A stretch of 34,746 nt of DNA, from assembly GCA_017628305.1 (NCBI GenBank), contig JAGBZI010000095.1:1-34746 (forward strand), given 5' to 3'. The stretch's first letter is position 1. Each line of letters starts with the position of its first letter. Made by a program: the position numbers and the translations under genes. Origin of the DNA: Tidjanibacter sp. Lineage in GTDB: Bacteria; Bacteroidota; Bacteroidia; Bacteroidales; Rikenellaceae. Below are positions 1 to 7,951 of the stretch, in pieces. A model generated the notes under the pieces. It was not told where the DNA came from. It ran no database searches and was given only the letters and a program-made list of their open reading frames with translations.

Positions 1-77
1 ACTACTGAGTTGCACTGCAATAAACCCCCTTCCTGAGTTTGCTTAACGCAAATGAGGAAGGGGGTTTTCTTGTGCGC
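1..77 (+). terminator. Intergenic 3' element, copy A (terminator)
   Basis: A strong stem-loop, CCCCCTTCC (25-33) with GGAAGGGGG (56-64), is extended by AA/TT and has an inner helix TTTGC/GCAAA; it is followed by TTTTCTT (65-71). It ends a plus-strand gene that lies left of the window. The GTTGCACTGC just before it (9-18) matches the right arm of an upstream small hairpin seen complete in two other copies of this element, at 21140-21210 and 29915-29986; the left arm here would lie outside the window. Confidence 0.8.
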
Positions 78-164
78 CTTGTATTTATCTCACAGGGTCA
101 GAGTAACCCTTCTGTGTCAATTATTGGCACAGTTGTCAGGGCTTTTTCCTGATGGCGGAGGGCG

Positions 165-1010
165 CTAATATAGTAGCGCTTTTTTGAGTTTGTCGTTGTA
201 TTCGCGCAGGAGAGTGGCGTTGCGGCGCAGGGTGAGTAGGCGGGCTCTCTCTTGGCCCAAGAAGTAGGTGGTGCTGAGGCCTCCGCAGCCCACAATCCAT
301 CCGCTAAGCCATTGGCCCGCAATCATTTCGCTTACAGCAAAGGTGCCAAGAGCTGCATTGGCCGACAGCGACACCAGAGCACTCCACACCTCGCCCGCAT
401 AGAGCTGGCCCAAGCCCGGCACAAGGCTCAACCACCACGCCACATCGGGGTTGAGCAGATGGGGGGCATCGCCATAGAGGTCGGCTATTTCTTGTTCCAC
501 TTCGGCTGTGGCAGGGTGGGTGGCGAGATGTCGTCGGGCGGCCTTCTCGGAGCGCTTCCAATCGCCCTTTTCGGCTGCGGCAAGGGCCTCCACGAGGGCC
601 ATGTTTTCACCCATTTGCTCGGGAGCCACATAGTAGGCAGCCTCGTCGATGGTTGCCAGCGAGGTGTCGAACTCACCTGCGAGGTAGCCACATAGTGCCT
701 TCTGGTAGTAGTAGTCGGCGAGCTCGTCGCCCATCAGCGCATAGGTGTAGATGCGTCCCAACTCCGCGAGTGCCTCTCCATACAACCCCTGCTGTTTGCG
801 CACAGCGGCTTTGGCCGCCACAGCTTGGTTGTGGGTGGCAGCATCTTTTGCGGCGTAGATTTCGCGCTCCAAGGCGAGTGCTCGGAGGTCCCAATCGGGC
901 GTTTGCCCATTAGTCGAAAAGCTCGCGCAGAGGAATATGGATGCTGTACATAACAGCCTCGCGATTAATCTCTTCAAAATTCTGGTAGTATACTTTAACG
1001 CTGGCCACAC
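165..1010 (-). CDS. Secreted/membrane protein with C-terminal PGLGQLYAG segment
   Basis: I do not recognise a named family with certainty. The protein (281 residues from ATG at 1010) has an N-terminal signal-like stretch ending FSTNG|QTPDW, a helical TPR-like middle (repeated Ala-rich helices with YYYQKALCGYLAGEFDTS), then a C-terminal hydrophobic segment beginning SLVPGLGQLYAGEVWSAL and a basic tail. The same C-terminal design occurs in the next gene upstream, so the two look like diverged paralogues. The ATG start overlaps that gene by about 100 bases; an in-frame TTG at 977, which gives a shorter signal peptide and a 66-base overlap, is a good alternative. It is the last gene of the minus-strand operon starting at 2970. 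Likely envelope-located; function unknown. Confidence 0.75.
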   Translation of the reverse strand: MWPALKYTTRILKRLIARLLCTASIFLCASFSTNGQTPDWDLRALALEREIYAAKDAATHNQAVAAKAAVRKQQGLYGEALAELGRIYTYALMGDELADYYYQKALCGYLAGEFDTSLATIDEAAYYVAPEQMGENMALVEALAAAEKGDWKRSEKAARRHLATHPATAEVEQEIADLYGDAPHLLNPDVAWWLSLVPGLGQLYAGEVWSALVSLSANAALGTFAVSEMIAGQWLSGWIVGCGGLSTTYFLGQERARLLTLRRNATLLREYNDKLKKALLY

Positions 1011-1830
1011 TGCCGAAGATGTTGCTCACATAGAGCAGCGAAGCGATGGTGCCATAGGTTATTGTTCGCAGGTTTGCGGGGCTCTCGGCCTTGACCCAGC
1101 TGGTGGCGGTGAGTGCTGCAAAGGCTCCCACAGCCATGAAGGAGGCCACACCCTCACTCACCTGTCCGGCATAAATCTGCCCGAGGCCCGGCACTATGGC
1201 CGAGGCGACGCCTGCCACCCACGCTTTGGGTTGTCGTTGTGGGGGCGACGCCACACGGTCGAGCTCCCTCTGGTGGTTGGCAACAATGGGGTGAGTGTAG
1301 TTGAAAAGGCTCTGCTGGCGTCCATACTCCTCGCGGTCGCCCTCCAGAATGGCCACTCCCCCGCGGTGGAGGGCAAGGAGTTGGTCGTGGTGTGTAGCCG
1401 AGGGGCTTTGGGCAAAGAGGTCGAGCTGTCGGCGCGCCCCTGCGGTGTCGCCCTCAAGTAGGTGACACACAGAGCCATAGAAGCTGCTTCCGGCATAGAA
1501 TGGCGAGTTGGGGCTCACGGTGCCAAATGCGAGGGCCGCTTTGTCGAACTGCCTATTGTGGTAGTTTACCACTCCCCTGAGGTAGCGGAGCGAGTCGAGT
1601 GATTCGGCGGGGTAGTACTCGTCGGGGAGGAGGTTGTTCACAAGCGTCGTAGCATCTCGCAGCAGCCCCTTACCCACAAGGTAGCGGCCAAACTCATAGT
1701 CCGCGCGGGCGGCTCTTTCGATGCCCCCCTCGGTCGATACATGGGCGGTTGCAATCGCCTCACTCTCTTGACCTTTGGCCCCGCCAGCAAATAGCACGAG
1801 CATGGTGACTATGGCAACGACTCTTTTCAT
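910..1830 (-). CDS. Secreted TPR-like protein with C-terminal PGLGQIYAG membrane segment
   Basis: 306 residues. The start was set at ATG 1830, which gives a clean signal peptide (MKRVVAIVTMLVLFAGGAKG|QESEA); the open frame continues further upstream but only as overlap. The middle is helical with TPR-like spacing (YEFGRYLVGKGLLRDA, YLRGVVNYHNRQFDKAALAF). The C-terminus carries VASAIVPGLGQIYAGQVSEGVASF and further hydrophobic stretches, as in the downstream neighbour. The start overlaps the stop of the upstream YidD-like gene as ATGA (1827-1830), indicating translational coupling. Proteins of this shape are thought to sit in the envelope with the PGLGQ segment in a membrane; that is inference. 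No catalytic motif is visible. Confidence 0.8.
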   Translation of the reverse strand: MKRVVAIVTMLVLFAGGAKGQESEAIATAHVSTEGGIERAARADYEFGRYLVGKGLLRDATTLVNNLLPDEYYPAESLDSLRYLRGVVNYHNRQFDKAALAFGTVSPNSPFYAGSSFYGSVCHLLEGDTAGARRQLDLFAQSPSATHHDQLLALHRGGVAILEGDREEYGRQQSLFNYTHPIVANHQRELDRVASPPQRQPKAWVAGVASAIVPGLGQIYAGQVSEGVASFMAVGAFAALTATSWVKAESPANLRTITYGTIASLLYVSNIFGSVASVKVYYQNFEEINREAVMYSIHIPLRELFD

Positions 1831-2255
1831 GGACGGTAGCGTTTGGGGTCGTCGCGCACCACTCCTTGTTCGTTTTTGGGGGCTGTCGTACGGCCAATTT
1901 TTGTGTTTCTCACTGTGCGGTCGAGCCCATAGAGGAGTGCCGGCAGGGTGCCATACTCGGCCACGAGGGCTCGGAAGTAGTCGATATTGGTGTCGGTGTA
2001 CCCCCCGGGGGTGGTGATGTCGGGGGCCAAGTGGTTCTCCCACACCCACAGTGCACCACTCGCTGCGTGGTAGAGGGGTGAGAGGGTGCGGCGGCCGGGC
2101 TCAATGCCATAGGGGTGGCTCCTGTCGCCACGGGGAGCCTCAAAACTCGCCTCGCGCAGCAGTTCCAAGTCGCTCCTCTGCTGTCCCCACACCGAGTGGG
2201 TGGCCACCATCAGTAGAGCGGCAACAAGTAGTATTTTATGTGGCATGCAAACCAT
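1827..2255 (-). CDS. Small secreted YidD-like protein lacking cysteines
   Basis: 142 residues from ATG at 2255; ATG 2246 (MPHKILLVAALLM) is equally possible. A signal peptide ends SVWG|QQRSD. The segment WVWENHLAPDITTPGGYTD...IDYFRALVAEYGTLPALLYGLDRTVRN follows the layout of YidD, the small factor that helps YidC insert membrane proteins (helix - ISP - CxFxPTCSxY - helix - G - LxRxxRC), but the conserved cysteines are absent and the protein carries a signal peptide. The start lies only a few bases after the stop of the LolA-like gene, and the end overlaps the next start (ATGA), so it is mid-operon. The YidD relation is a visual pattern match and should be treated as tentative; the open reading frame itself is well supported by context. 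Confidence 0.65.
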   Translation of the reverse strand: MVCMPHKILLVAALLMVATHSVWGQQRSDLELLREASFEAPRGDRSHPYGIEPGRRTLSPLYHAASGALWVWENHLAPDITTPGGYTDTNIDYFRALVAEYGTLPALLYGLDRTVRNTKIGRTTAPKNEQGVVRDDPKRYRP

Positions 2256-2259
2256 ATAT

Positions 2260-2970
2260 CTATTTGGCAAAGAGGGTGTTGGGGTCGATGTCGACGCGCT
2301 TGGCATCGGCGGGCACCTGCCAGTCGAACATGGCGGAGTCGGCCTCGGCATCGAACAGAAGGTTGGAGTAGGTGGAGAGCCTCACGAGCGAGTCGCGCTT
2401 GGGGCTATACTCAATCTCCGTAATGCGCATGGGCATCGGTATGCGGCCATACTCATACTGAGCAAAGTAGACCTTGCGCAACGCTTCGCCCTTGCTGTTG
2501 TAGTAAATCATGCAGATGGGCAGGTGGCCACGAAAGGCCAGCTCCACCTTGGCCACTCCGGCACTGCTCTTGGGTAGGAATGTCTTGATTATCACCCCAT
2601 TCTCGTTGCGCATCTCGCTCTGGGTGTAGCCATAGGCAGGAAGGGCCATGTCGGTGTAGCCGCCCGAGGCAAAGAGCGATACGAGCTCCTTGGTGGAGGC
2701 CATCTCCGAGTCGTTAATCACCACCACCTCGCCTGTGGAGGGGGTGTAGATGCGCATCTCGCCGAGGGCATTGGAGTGGGTTATGGAGTGGTTGGGCGAG
2801 TGTTGCTCCACCACCATTCGTCCGTCGGGATGGAGGTAGATGCTGCGCTCGCTGGTCTTCTTCTTGCCGTCGGCCACCTGCACACTCTTCTCGTCGATTG
2901 AGAGGCGCACTTGTGCCCCAGCAACGGTGGGTAGGAGGAGTATGAGGATGGCGAGTAGGTGTCGTTTCAT
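2260..2970 (-). CDS. LolA-like outer-membrane lipoprotein carrier protein
   Basis: 236 residues with signal peptide MKRHLLAILILLLPTVAGA|QVRLS. The remainder is a beta-rich fold of alternating short strands (IYLHPDGRMVVEQHSPN, MRIYTPSTGEVVVINDSEM, VELAFRGHLPICMIYY, MRITEIEYSPKRD, FDWQVPADAKRVDID) as in LolA-type proteins, which shuttle lipoproteins through the periplasm to the outer membrane. The closing 'F.W..P.DA....D' resembles the end of LolA-family proteins. It is the first gene of the four-gene minus operon and is followed within five bases by the YidD-like gene. Family assignment is from overall pattern, not a hallmark motif; other lipoprotein-sorting families with the same fold are possible. 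Confidence 0.7.
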   Translation of the reverse strand: MKRHLLAILILLLPTVAGAQVRLSIDEKSVQVADGKKKTSERSIYLHPDGRMVVEQHSPNHSITHSNALGEMRIYTPSTGEVVVINDSEMASTKELVSLFASGGYTDMALPAYGYTQSEMRNENGVIIKTFLPKSSAGVAKVELAFRGHLPICMIYYNSKGEALRKVYFAQYEYGRIPMPMRITEIEYSPKRDSLVRLSTYSNLLFDAEADSAMFDWQVPADAKRVDIDPNTLFAK

Positions 2971-2990
2971 ATTGTTACATAGTGGGTCCA

Positions 2991-3026
2991 ACAAAAAATA
3001 TGGGGCGAAGACAACTCTTCGCCCCA
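2991..3026 (-). terminator. Terminator after the TM2 gene
   Basis: Perfect 10-bp stem TGGGGCGAAG/CTTCGCCCCA (3001-3010, 3017-3026) with a six-base loop; on the minus strand it is followed by TATTTTTTGT. It separates the TM2 gene from the LolA-like operon, whose start codon is only 30 bases beyond the stem. Confidence 0.85.
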
Positions 3027-3048
3027 TAAAGGTAGTAACTTTTGTGGA

Positions 3049-3459
3049 TTAGAACAAATCTGCCCACATAAGAATGCGACCGTTGTTCATATATTTGCCG
3101 CTGATATTGTTGCTCTCAATCAGATCGAGAACCAAAACAACCGAGTCAACAACATAGAGAATGCCGAAACCACTACCGGTGAGGGCGTAAACAAGACCCA
3201 TCCAAACCTTGGTACCGAGGTAGTAGCGGTGAACTGCCAACCAGTTGGTTACGGGAATTACCGACAGAGCGGTAGCAATGATGGGGTTCTTCGAGCTCGA
3301 CAGCGAAATCATATCACCAGCAGGAGCAGCCTCCATCACCATCTCTACAGAATTGTCAACGAGTGCGTCGATTGCGGCGTCATTTACCTCGTAGATGTTG
3401 GCCGAAGCCGAGCAGATTGCAAACAGTGCAACTGCCAAAGTGAGCATAAGTTTCTTCAT
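3049..3459 (-). CDS. Secreted TM2-domain small membrane protein
   Basis: 136 residues with signal peptide MKKLMLTLAVALFAICSASA. After a linker of about 45 residues it has the TM2-type layout: hydrophobic helix (NPIIATALSVIPVTNWLAVHR), the basic-aromatic YYLGTKVWMG turn, and a second helix pair (LVYALTGSGFGILYVVDSVVLVLDLI). The HRYYLG...G pattern is the usual TM2 hallmark (family forms are H-RFYLG or similar). Function of these proteins is generally unknown. It is monocistronic by appearance: a terminator follows directly and a TAnnTTTG core lies about 85 bases upstream (3544-3551, minus). Confidence 0.8.
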   Translation of the reverse strand: MKKLMLTLAVALFAICSASANIYEVNDAAIDALVDNSVEMVMEAAPAGDMISLSSSKNPIIATALSVIPVTNWLAVHRYYLGTKVWMGLVYALTGSGFGILYVVDSVVLVLDLIESNNISGKYMNNGRILMWADLF

Positions 3460-3543
3460 AACTCTCTAAAATTTAAAGTTTAACAAGTGAATAGTCGTGT
3501 TAGGTGGTTAGTGGAGCACTCCCTTATGTGCCCCTTTCTCCAA

Positions 3544-3551
3544 CAAATATA
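3544..3551 (-). promoter_or_regulatory. Candidate -7 element for the TM2 gene
   Basis: On the minus strand this reads TATATTTG, a perfect match to the Bacteroidota -7 consensus TAnnTTTG. No good TTG lies at the usual 19-21 base spacing upstream, so this is a partial promoter call. Confidence 0.45.
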
Positions 3552-3670
3552 AGAAACTTTTTACTAAAATGGATGACTTTTGCAACATTTTTTTTGGAGG
3601 ACAGGGCAAATAACAAGCAGCGACCACCCCGACAATGCAGGATGGTCGCATACCTATTATTATATTATAT

Positions 3671-3702
3671 ACACGGGGCCGCATCGCTGTGCCGCCCCGT
3701 GT
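3671..3702 (-). terminator. Terminator after the WG-repeat gene
   Basis: 9-bp stem ACACGGGGC (3671-3679) with GCCCCGTGT (3694-3702), starting 11 bases after the stop of the WG-repeat gene. On the minus strand it is followed by an A/T-rich stretch (ATATAATATAATAATA) rather than a pure T run, so strength is uncertain. Confidence 0.6.
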
Positions 3703-3712
3703 TGTTGTGTCA

Positions 3713-6700
3713 CTACTCTACGGTGGTGAACTCGGTGGTACCGTCGGGCATACGGAACGAAATGCTCTCGATAGCCAGCTTGTCGTTCTTCACGCAGAAC
3801 GAAGCACTCTTCACGATACCATCCCACAGGCTCTTGAACTCGCGTGCAACATTCTGGGGAACTTTCACCTTGAAGGTGCCGTAGGTTGCCTCCATCACGG
3901 GGAAGTACTCCTCGTCAGCGTGGTAGGTACCCAGAGTGAGCTGAAGAACAATCTTGCTGCCCATCTCCTTCACATACTCACCCTCAGCCTCTTTGGTGAG
4001 CTGAGCCTCCAGAGCAGCGATGGTCTCATCGTTAACCCTCGAGTTGTACTGTGCCTGAGTCTCAAACTCGTCTTTCACCTTGAAGGCTTTAATCTTGGGA
4101 GCCATATACTCGGCAGCGTAGTTCGAGAACTGCTGGTAGTAGAGGAAGTCTTTGCATACATTAGCTGCCTCCTCGGCGGTGTAGAGCACGGGGATAACCT
4201 CGTTACCGGCGGGAGTGATGTAGCCGTGGAGCTCGCCAATGGTCACGGGAGCTACGCCATCCACAAAGTTGCCAATCTCGTCATACTTGGTAACGGTGAT
4301 GCCGCGGCCGCTCTGGGCAACCAGACCCCACTTACCCTCGAGTTTCATCTTAGCAAGGCCATTCTCAAACTCGCCAATCTCGTCGTAGATGGGAGCCAGA
4401 ACCTCGTCGTACTTGTTGTCCATAAGACCCCACTTGCCGGCAAGTTTCACCTTGGCAATGCCCTCCTCAAACTCGCCAACCTCGTCGTAAGCGTTGCTGC
4501 GTGCCTTACCGTCGGTGCCGATGAAGCTCCACTTGCCATCCTCGCATACCTTCGAGAGGCCCATAACAAACTCGCCTACAGCGTCATACTTGGCGGCAAT
4601 AACCTCAATATAACGGGTGTCGATGAAGCCATACTTCTCACCAATCCTCACCTTTGCAAGGTTGTTGGCGTCGAAGTCGCCTACCTCGTCATACTTGGGC
4701 TCAACGGCAATCTTACCGCTCTGTGCAACCCAACCAAACTTGCCATCCTTCTCGATGATTGCCAAGCCTGCGGCGTTCCACTCGCCAATGGAGTTGTAAA
4801 CAACGGGGAGCGACTCGGCACCTGCGCCATTCACCAGACCCCACTTGCCATCCAACGAAGCCTTTGCAAGGCTGCCGGCAGCTACATTCTCCACATAGTC
4901 ATATTTCTTCTCGCCGATGGGTTTGCCATCCACGCCAATCCAGTAGTACTTGCCATCCTTCTTAACCTTTGCGGAGCTCTGGTGGAAGGGATATACCTCG
5001 TCGAAGTTGGGTGCAATCAGCATCGAACCTGCAACATCGCAGTAGCCCCACTTGCCATCGAGCATGATGGGTGCGAAGCCCTCGCTGAAGCTGAGCGAAC
5101 CAACATACTTAACATCTACTGCCAAACGGCCAAGGTGGTCGATGCGCAGCCAGATGTCGCCACTCTGAACCTTCGAGAAGCCGTCGGCATCGAAGAGCTC
5201 TGCACCCTGATATTTCAGAGGAATAATCTGCTCGTTGCCGCGGTTGATGAAGCCCCACAAGCCATCCTTCTGAACCCTTGCAAGACCGAATGCGTCGAAG
5301 TCGTCAGCCGAGTCGAACTCCACGGGAATAACGGGAACACCCGATTTGCCGAGCCAACCATACTTCTCGCCCTGTTTAACAAGAGCCAAACCGTTGTTGA
5401 AGCTGCCAACATTGTCGTAGCTGATGTTGATGATAACTTTGCCGCTCTGGTTAATCCAGCCATACTTGCCGCCCTGACCAACCCAAGCCAGACCCTCGTG
5501 GAAGTCGCCTGCGCTGTCGTATTTAACCTTGATGCTCTCTTTGCCGCGGGCATTCACAAAGCCCCACTTGCCACCGGTGTACTGGCCGTCAACCCACACA
5601 CCCTTGGTGCTCACCCTTGCCAGACCATCCGAGAAGAGTGCTGCATAGTCGTAGCTGATGCGAACAACAGCCTTACCCTTGGTGTTGTAGTAACCCCACT
5701 TACCACCGCTGTAGTTGCCGTTCTCGTCGTAGGTACCCTTAACGCCAACCAGCACAAGACCATCTACAAACTCGCCGGCCCAATCGTTCTTGGCAGCGAT
5801 AACCTTCTTACCCTCGGGGTTGATGAAACCATATTTACCCTTGGCGTCGCGGAATTTTGCAAGACCCTCCTCGCCGAAAGGCCATACTTGGAGGTTGTTA
5901 ACCTTGAAAATCTCCTTACCCTCATTGTTGATCCAGCCCCACTTGTTCTCGCCGAGCGATGCGATGGCGAGGTTGTAGCTGTTGAAGTCGCCGATGACAG
6001 TATATTTAATAGGTACAACCTTCTTGCCTAACATATTGAGCATACCGTAGAGCTCGCCCTGACGAACCTTCACAAGACCAGCCTCGTTCCACTCGCCAAC
6101 CTCGTTGTAAACGAGGGGGGAGATGAGCTTACCCTCGCGAGTAATCCAGCTCATGAGCTCGCCCTTGGCAACCTTCGAAAGACCATTGGCGTCCCAAGGC
6201 CAAAGTTTGGTATACTCCACATTGGTGATGAAGCGGCCGGTGGCGTCGATCCAACCGTAGAGCTCGCCCTGACGAACCCAGTTGATGCCGTCCTCGCTCC
6301 ACTCACCAACCTCGTCGTTGGCTACGGGAACAATCTCGCGGCCGAAGAGGTCAACCCAACCGATGTAGTTCTCCACGGTTACCAGTGCCAAGCCATTCTC
6401 GGCAAACTCACCGAAGGAGTCATACTTCACGGGGGCTACCTCGGTACCGGCGTAGTTGATAATACCATATTTGCCGTCGATGCTAACCTTTGCAAAGCCA
6501 TTCACAAACTCGCCGATGGTGCTATACTTCACGGGGGCGATAATGTTGCCCAGAATGTTGGCCAAACCATAGCGGTTCTCGTTCATAAGCAGAGCAATAC
6601 CCGACTCGTTGAAGGGGCCAATCTCGTCGTAAACAGCCTGAAGAACCTCCTTACCTGCGGTATTCAGCATACCCCATTTCTCGCCAACCCTTACGCGAAC

Positions 6701-7507
6701 GGTACCACTCTCGTTCCACTCGCCATACTCGTTGTACTTGTTTGCAGCAAGCTGTTTGCCACCAACATGCAGCAGACCATAGAGGCCATCCACTTTGCTC
6801 CATGCCAGACCATCCTCGCTGAAGGGGCCAATCTCGTCGTAGATGGGTTTGAACACCTCTTTGCCAAATTTGTCGAGCAGACCAATCTTGCCATCCATTT
6901 TGATGAAGGCGGTGCCGTTATCGTTCCACACACCTGCCTCGTCGTATTTCACTTTGGCGATGGTCTTACCGTCACGGTTGATTACGCCCCACTTGTCCGA
7001 CTGTTTGATCCAAGCCAAATCGTCGGCCGAGAAGTCGGTAACCTCTTGGTAGCGCACGCGGATAATCTCCTTACCCTCCTTGTTGATCATACCGTAGTTC
7101 TCCTCGATGCGGACAATGGCAGTACCAACGGCGGAGAAGTCGCCAATCTCGTCATATTTGATTTTGCCGAGCACCTTACCTTCGCGGTTGATGATGCCAT
7201 ACTTGTCGTCGTCCATCACTTTGCAGATGCCGTCGGACGAGAAATCGCCGAGCCAGTCGTAGCGCAGACGCACTACCTCTTCGCCGGTTTTGTTCACAAA
7301 GCCCCACTTGTCTTTGCTGTTTTTCACTTTGGCAAGGCCATTCTCGCTGAACTCCTCAGCGGTCTCATACTTTGCCTTGATGAGCCAGTTGTCTTTGTTG
7401 TCAACATAGCCCCATTTGCCACGGGCATTTTTCTTGGGAGTCAACTCCTGTGCCATTGCGGGAAGGCACAACAGAGCTGCCAAAAGAACTACAAAAAGTC
7501 TCTTCAT
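3713..7507 (-). CDS. Very long secreted WG-repeat protein
   Basis: 1264 residues from ATG 7507, which gives the signal peptide MKRLFVVLLAALLCLPAMA|QELTP; the frame is open further upstream but without such a start. Residues about 25-1110 are a continuous array of WG repeats (consensus G-K-W/Y-G-hydrophobic-hydrophobic-N-x-x-G-K-E, then I-x-x-K-Y-D-E-hydrophobic-G-x-F-x-x-x-G-L-A-hydrophobic-V). I count about 31 copies, some degenerate (ELMSWITREG, DIWLRIDHLG, GKWSFIGTDG). Residues about 1110-1264 are a non-repeated, helix-rich C-terminal domain (EFETQAQYNSRVNDETIAALEAQL). WG repeats are thought to form solenoid or beta-propeller-like binding surfaces; the ligand is unknown. It has its own promoter (7622-7651) and terminator, so it is a single-gene unit. 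Confidence 0.93.
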   Translation of the reverse strand: MKRLFVVLLAALLCLPAMAQELTPKKNARGKWGYVDNKDNWLIKAKYETAEEFSENGLAKVKNSKDKWGFVNKTGEEVVRLRYDWLGDFSSDGICKVMDDDKYGIINREGKVLGKIKYDEIGDFSAVGTAIVRIEENYGMINKEGKEIIRVRYQEVTDFSADDLAWIKQSDKWGVINRDGKTIAKVKYDEAGVWNDNGTAFIKMDGKIGLLDKFGKEVFKPIYDEIGPFSEDGLAWSKVDGLYGLLHVGGKQLAANKYNEYGEWNESGTVRVRVGEKWGMLNTAGKEVLQAVYDEIGPFNESGIALLMNENRYGLANILGNIIAPVKYSTIGEFVNGFAKVSIDGKYGIINYAGTEVAPVKYDSFGEFAENGLALVTVENYIGWVDLFGREIVPVANDEVGEWSEDGINWVRQGELYGWIDATGRFITNVEYTKLWPWDANGLSKVAKGELMSWITREGKLISPLVYNEVGEWNEAGLVKVRQGELYGMLNMLGKKVVPIKYTVIGDFNSYNLAIASLGENKWGWINNEGKEIFKVNNLQVWPFGEEGLAKFRDAKGKYGFINPEGKKVIAAKNDWAGEFVDGLVLVGVKGTYDENGNYSGGKWGYYNTKGKAVVRISYDYAALFSDGLARVSTKGVWVDGQYTGGKWGFVNARGKESIKVKYDSAGDFHEGLAWVGQGGKYGWINQSGKVIINISYDNVGSFNNGLALVKQGEKYGWLGKSGVPVIPVEFDSADDFDAFGLARVQKDGLWGFINRGNEQIIPLKYQGAELFDADGFSKVQSGDIWLRIDHLGRLAVDVKYVGSLSFSEGFAPIMLDGKWGYCDVAGSMLIAPNFDEVYPFHQSSAKVKKDGKYYWIGVDGKPIGEKKYDYVENVAAGSLAKASLDGKWGLVNGAGAESLPVVYNSIGEWNAAGLAIIEKDGKFGWVAQSGKIAVEPKYDEVGDFDANNLAKVRIGEKYGFIDTRYIEVIAAKYDAVGEFVMGLSKVCEDGKWSFIGTDGKARSNAYDEVGEFEEGIAKVKLAGKWGLMDNKYDEVLAPIYDEIGEFENGLAKMKLEGKWGLVAQSGRGITVTKYDEIGNFVDGVAPVTIGELHGYITPAGNEVIPVLYTAEEAANVCKDFLYYQQFSNYAAEYMAPKIKAFKVKDEFETQAQYNSRVNDETIAALEAQLTKEAEGEYVKEMGSKIVLQLTLGTYHADEEYFPVMEATYGTFKVKVPQNVAREFKSLWDGIVKSASFCVKNDKLAIESISFRMPDGTTEFTTVE

Positions 7508-7621
7508 AGCATTTAAGATATTGGTTATTAATTGTTTTGTTAGTTGTCTGAATATGCAGGCTGCGGGGTGGGGGCTTGGTGTGTGGAAGCCGCGGCGCCT
7601 CGAAGTAAGCGTACTTTCCCC

Positions 7622-7651
7622 CAAAATTAGGATCTTTTGGTGAGAAATCAA
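7622..7651 (-). promoter_or_regulatory. Promoter of the WG-repeat gene
   Basis: On the minus strand TTTTG (-33, TTG at 7649-7651) is followed after 19 bases by TAATTTTG (-7, 7622-7629), matching the Bacteroidota consensus TTG-N19-21-TAnnTTTG. It predicts a leader of about 110 bases. Confidence 0.7.
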
Positions 7652-7833
7652 AATTTTACTTATATAAATTATTATGTCATCGGAAAATTAATGTTCTAAT
7701 TAGGAAGCGAATTGCAACATTTGAGGGGCTCTGTCGGGCACGAAAATTGTCGCTTGGTGGTGAGTGTGGGCCACTTGGGGGAGGGGCAGTCGCGCGGGGT
7801 GAGAGGAGATTTTTTTACAAAAAAATTCATACA

Positions 7834-7868
7834 TTGTTGTAAATTAATCGAATAATAGTGTATATTTG
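7834..7868 (+). promoter_or_regulatory. Promoter of the HU operon
   Basis: TTGTTG (7834-7839) is followed after 21 bases by TATATTTG (7861-7868), a full match to the Bacteroidota TAnnTTTG -7 element. The surrounding A/T-rich stretch (7811-7860) fits a strong promoter. The predicted leader is about 75 bases. Confidence 0.75.
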
Positions 7869-7951
7869 CACTCCGATTTCGCCCCTTGTGAGGTTTTGGG
7901 GCGTTAGGTTAGGGTAGAAATACATAAACTAATTCATAAAATAATACAATT

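Larger units (their letters stand above)
7508..7951. other. Divergent intergenic region, WG-repeat gene / HU
   Basis: 444 bases between two divergently transcribed genes. It holds a minus promoter for the WG-repeat gene (7622-7651) and a plus promoter for HU (7834-7868). Between them (about 7680-7810) is G-rich sequence in which I see no gene, RNA or clear repeat. Confidence 0.7.

Noticed and set aside
91..116. Imperfect hairpin CACAG...CTGTG as a terminator for the minus gene at 165
   Set aside because: It has a bulge and no T run on either strand, so it is not convincing as a terminator.
3635..6031. 798-residue plus-strand open frame with apparent repeats
   Set aside because: Antisense of the WG-repeat gene; its repeats simply mirror the WG repeats.
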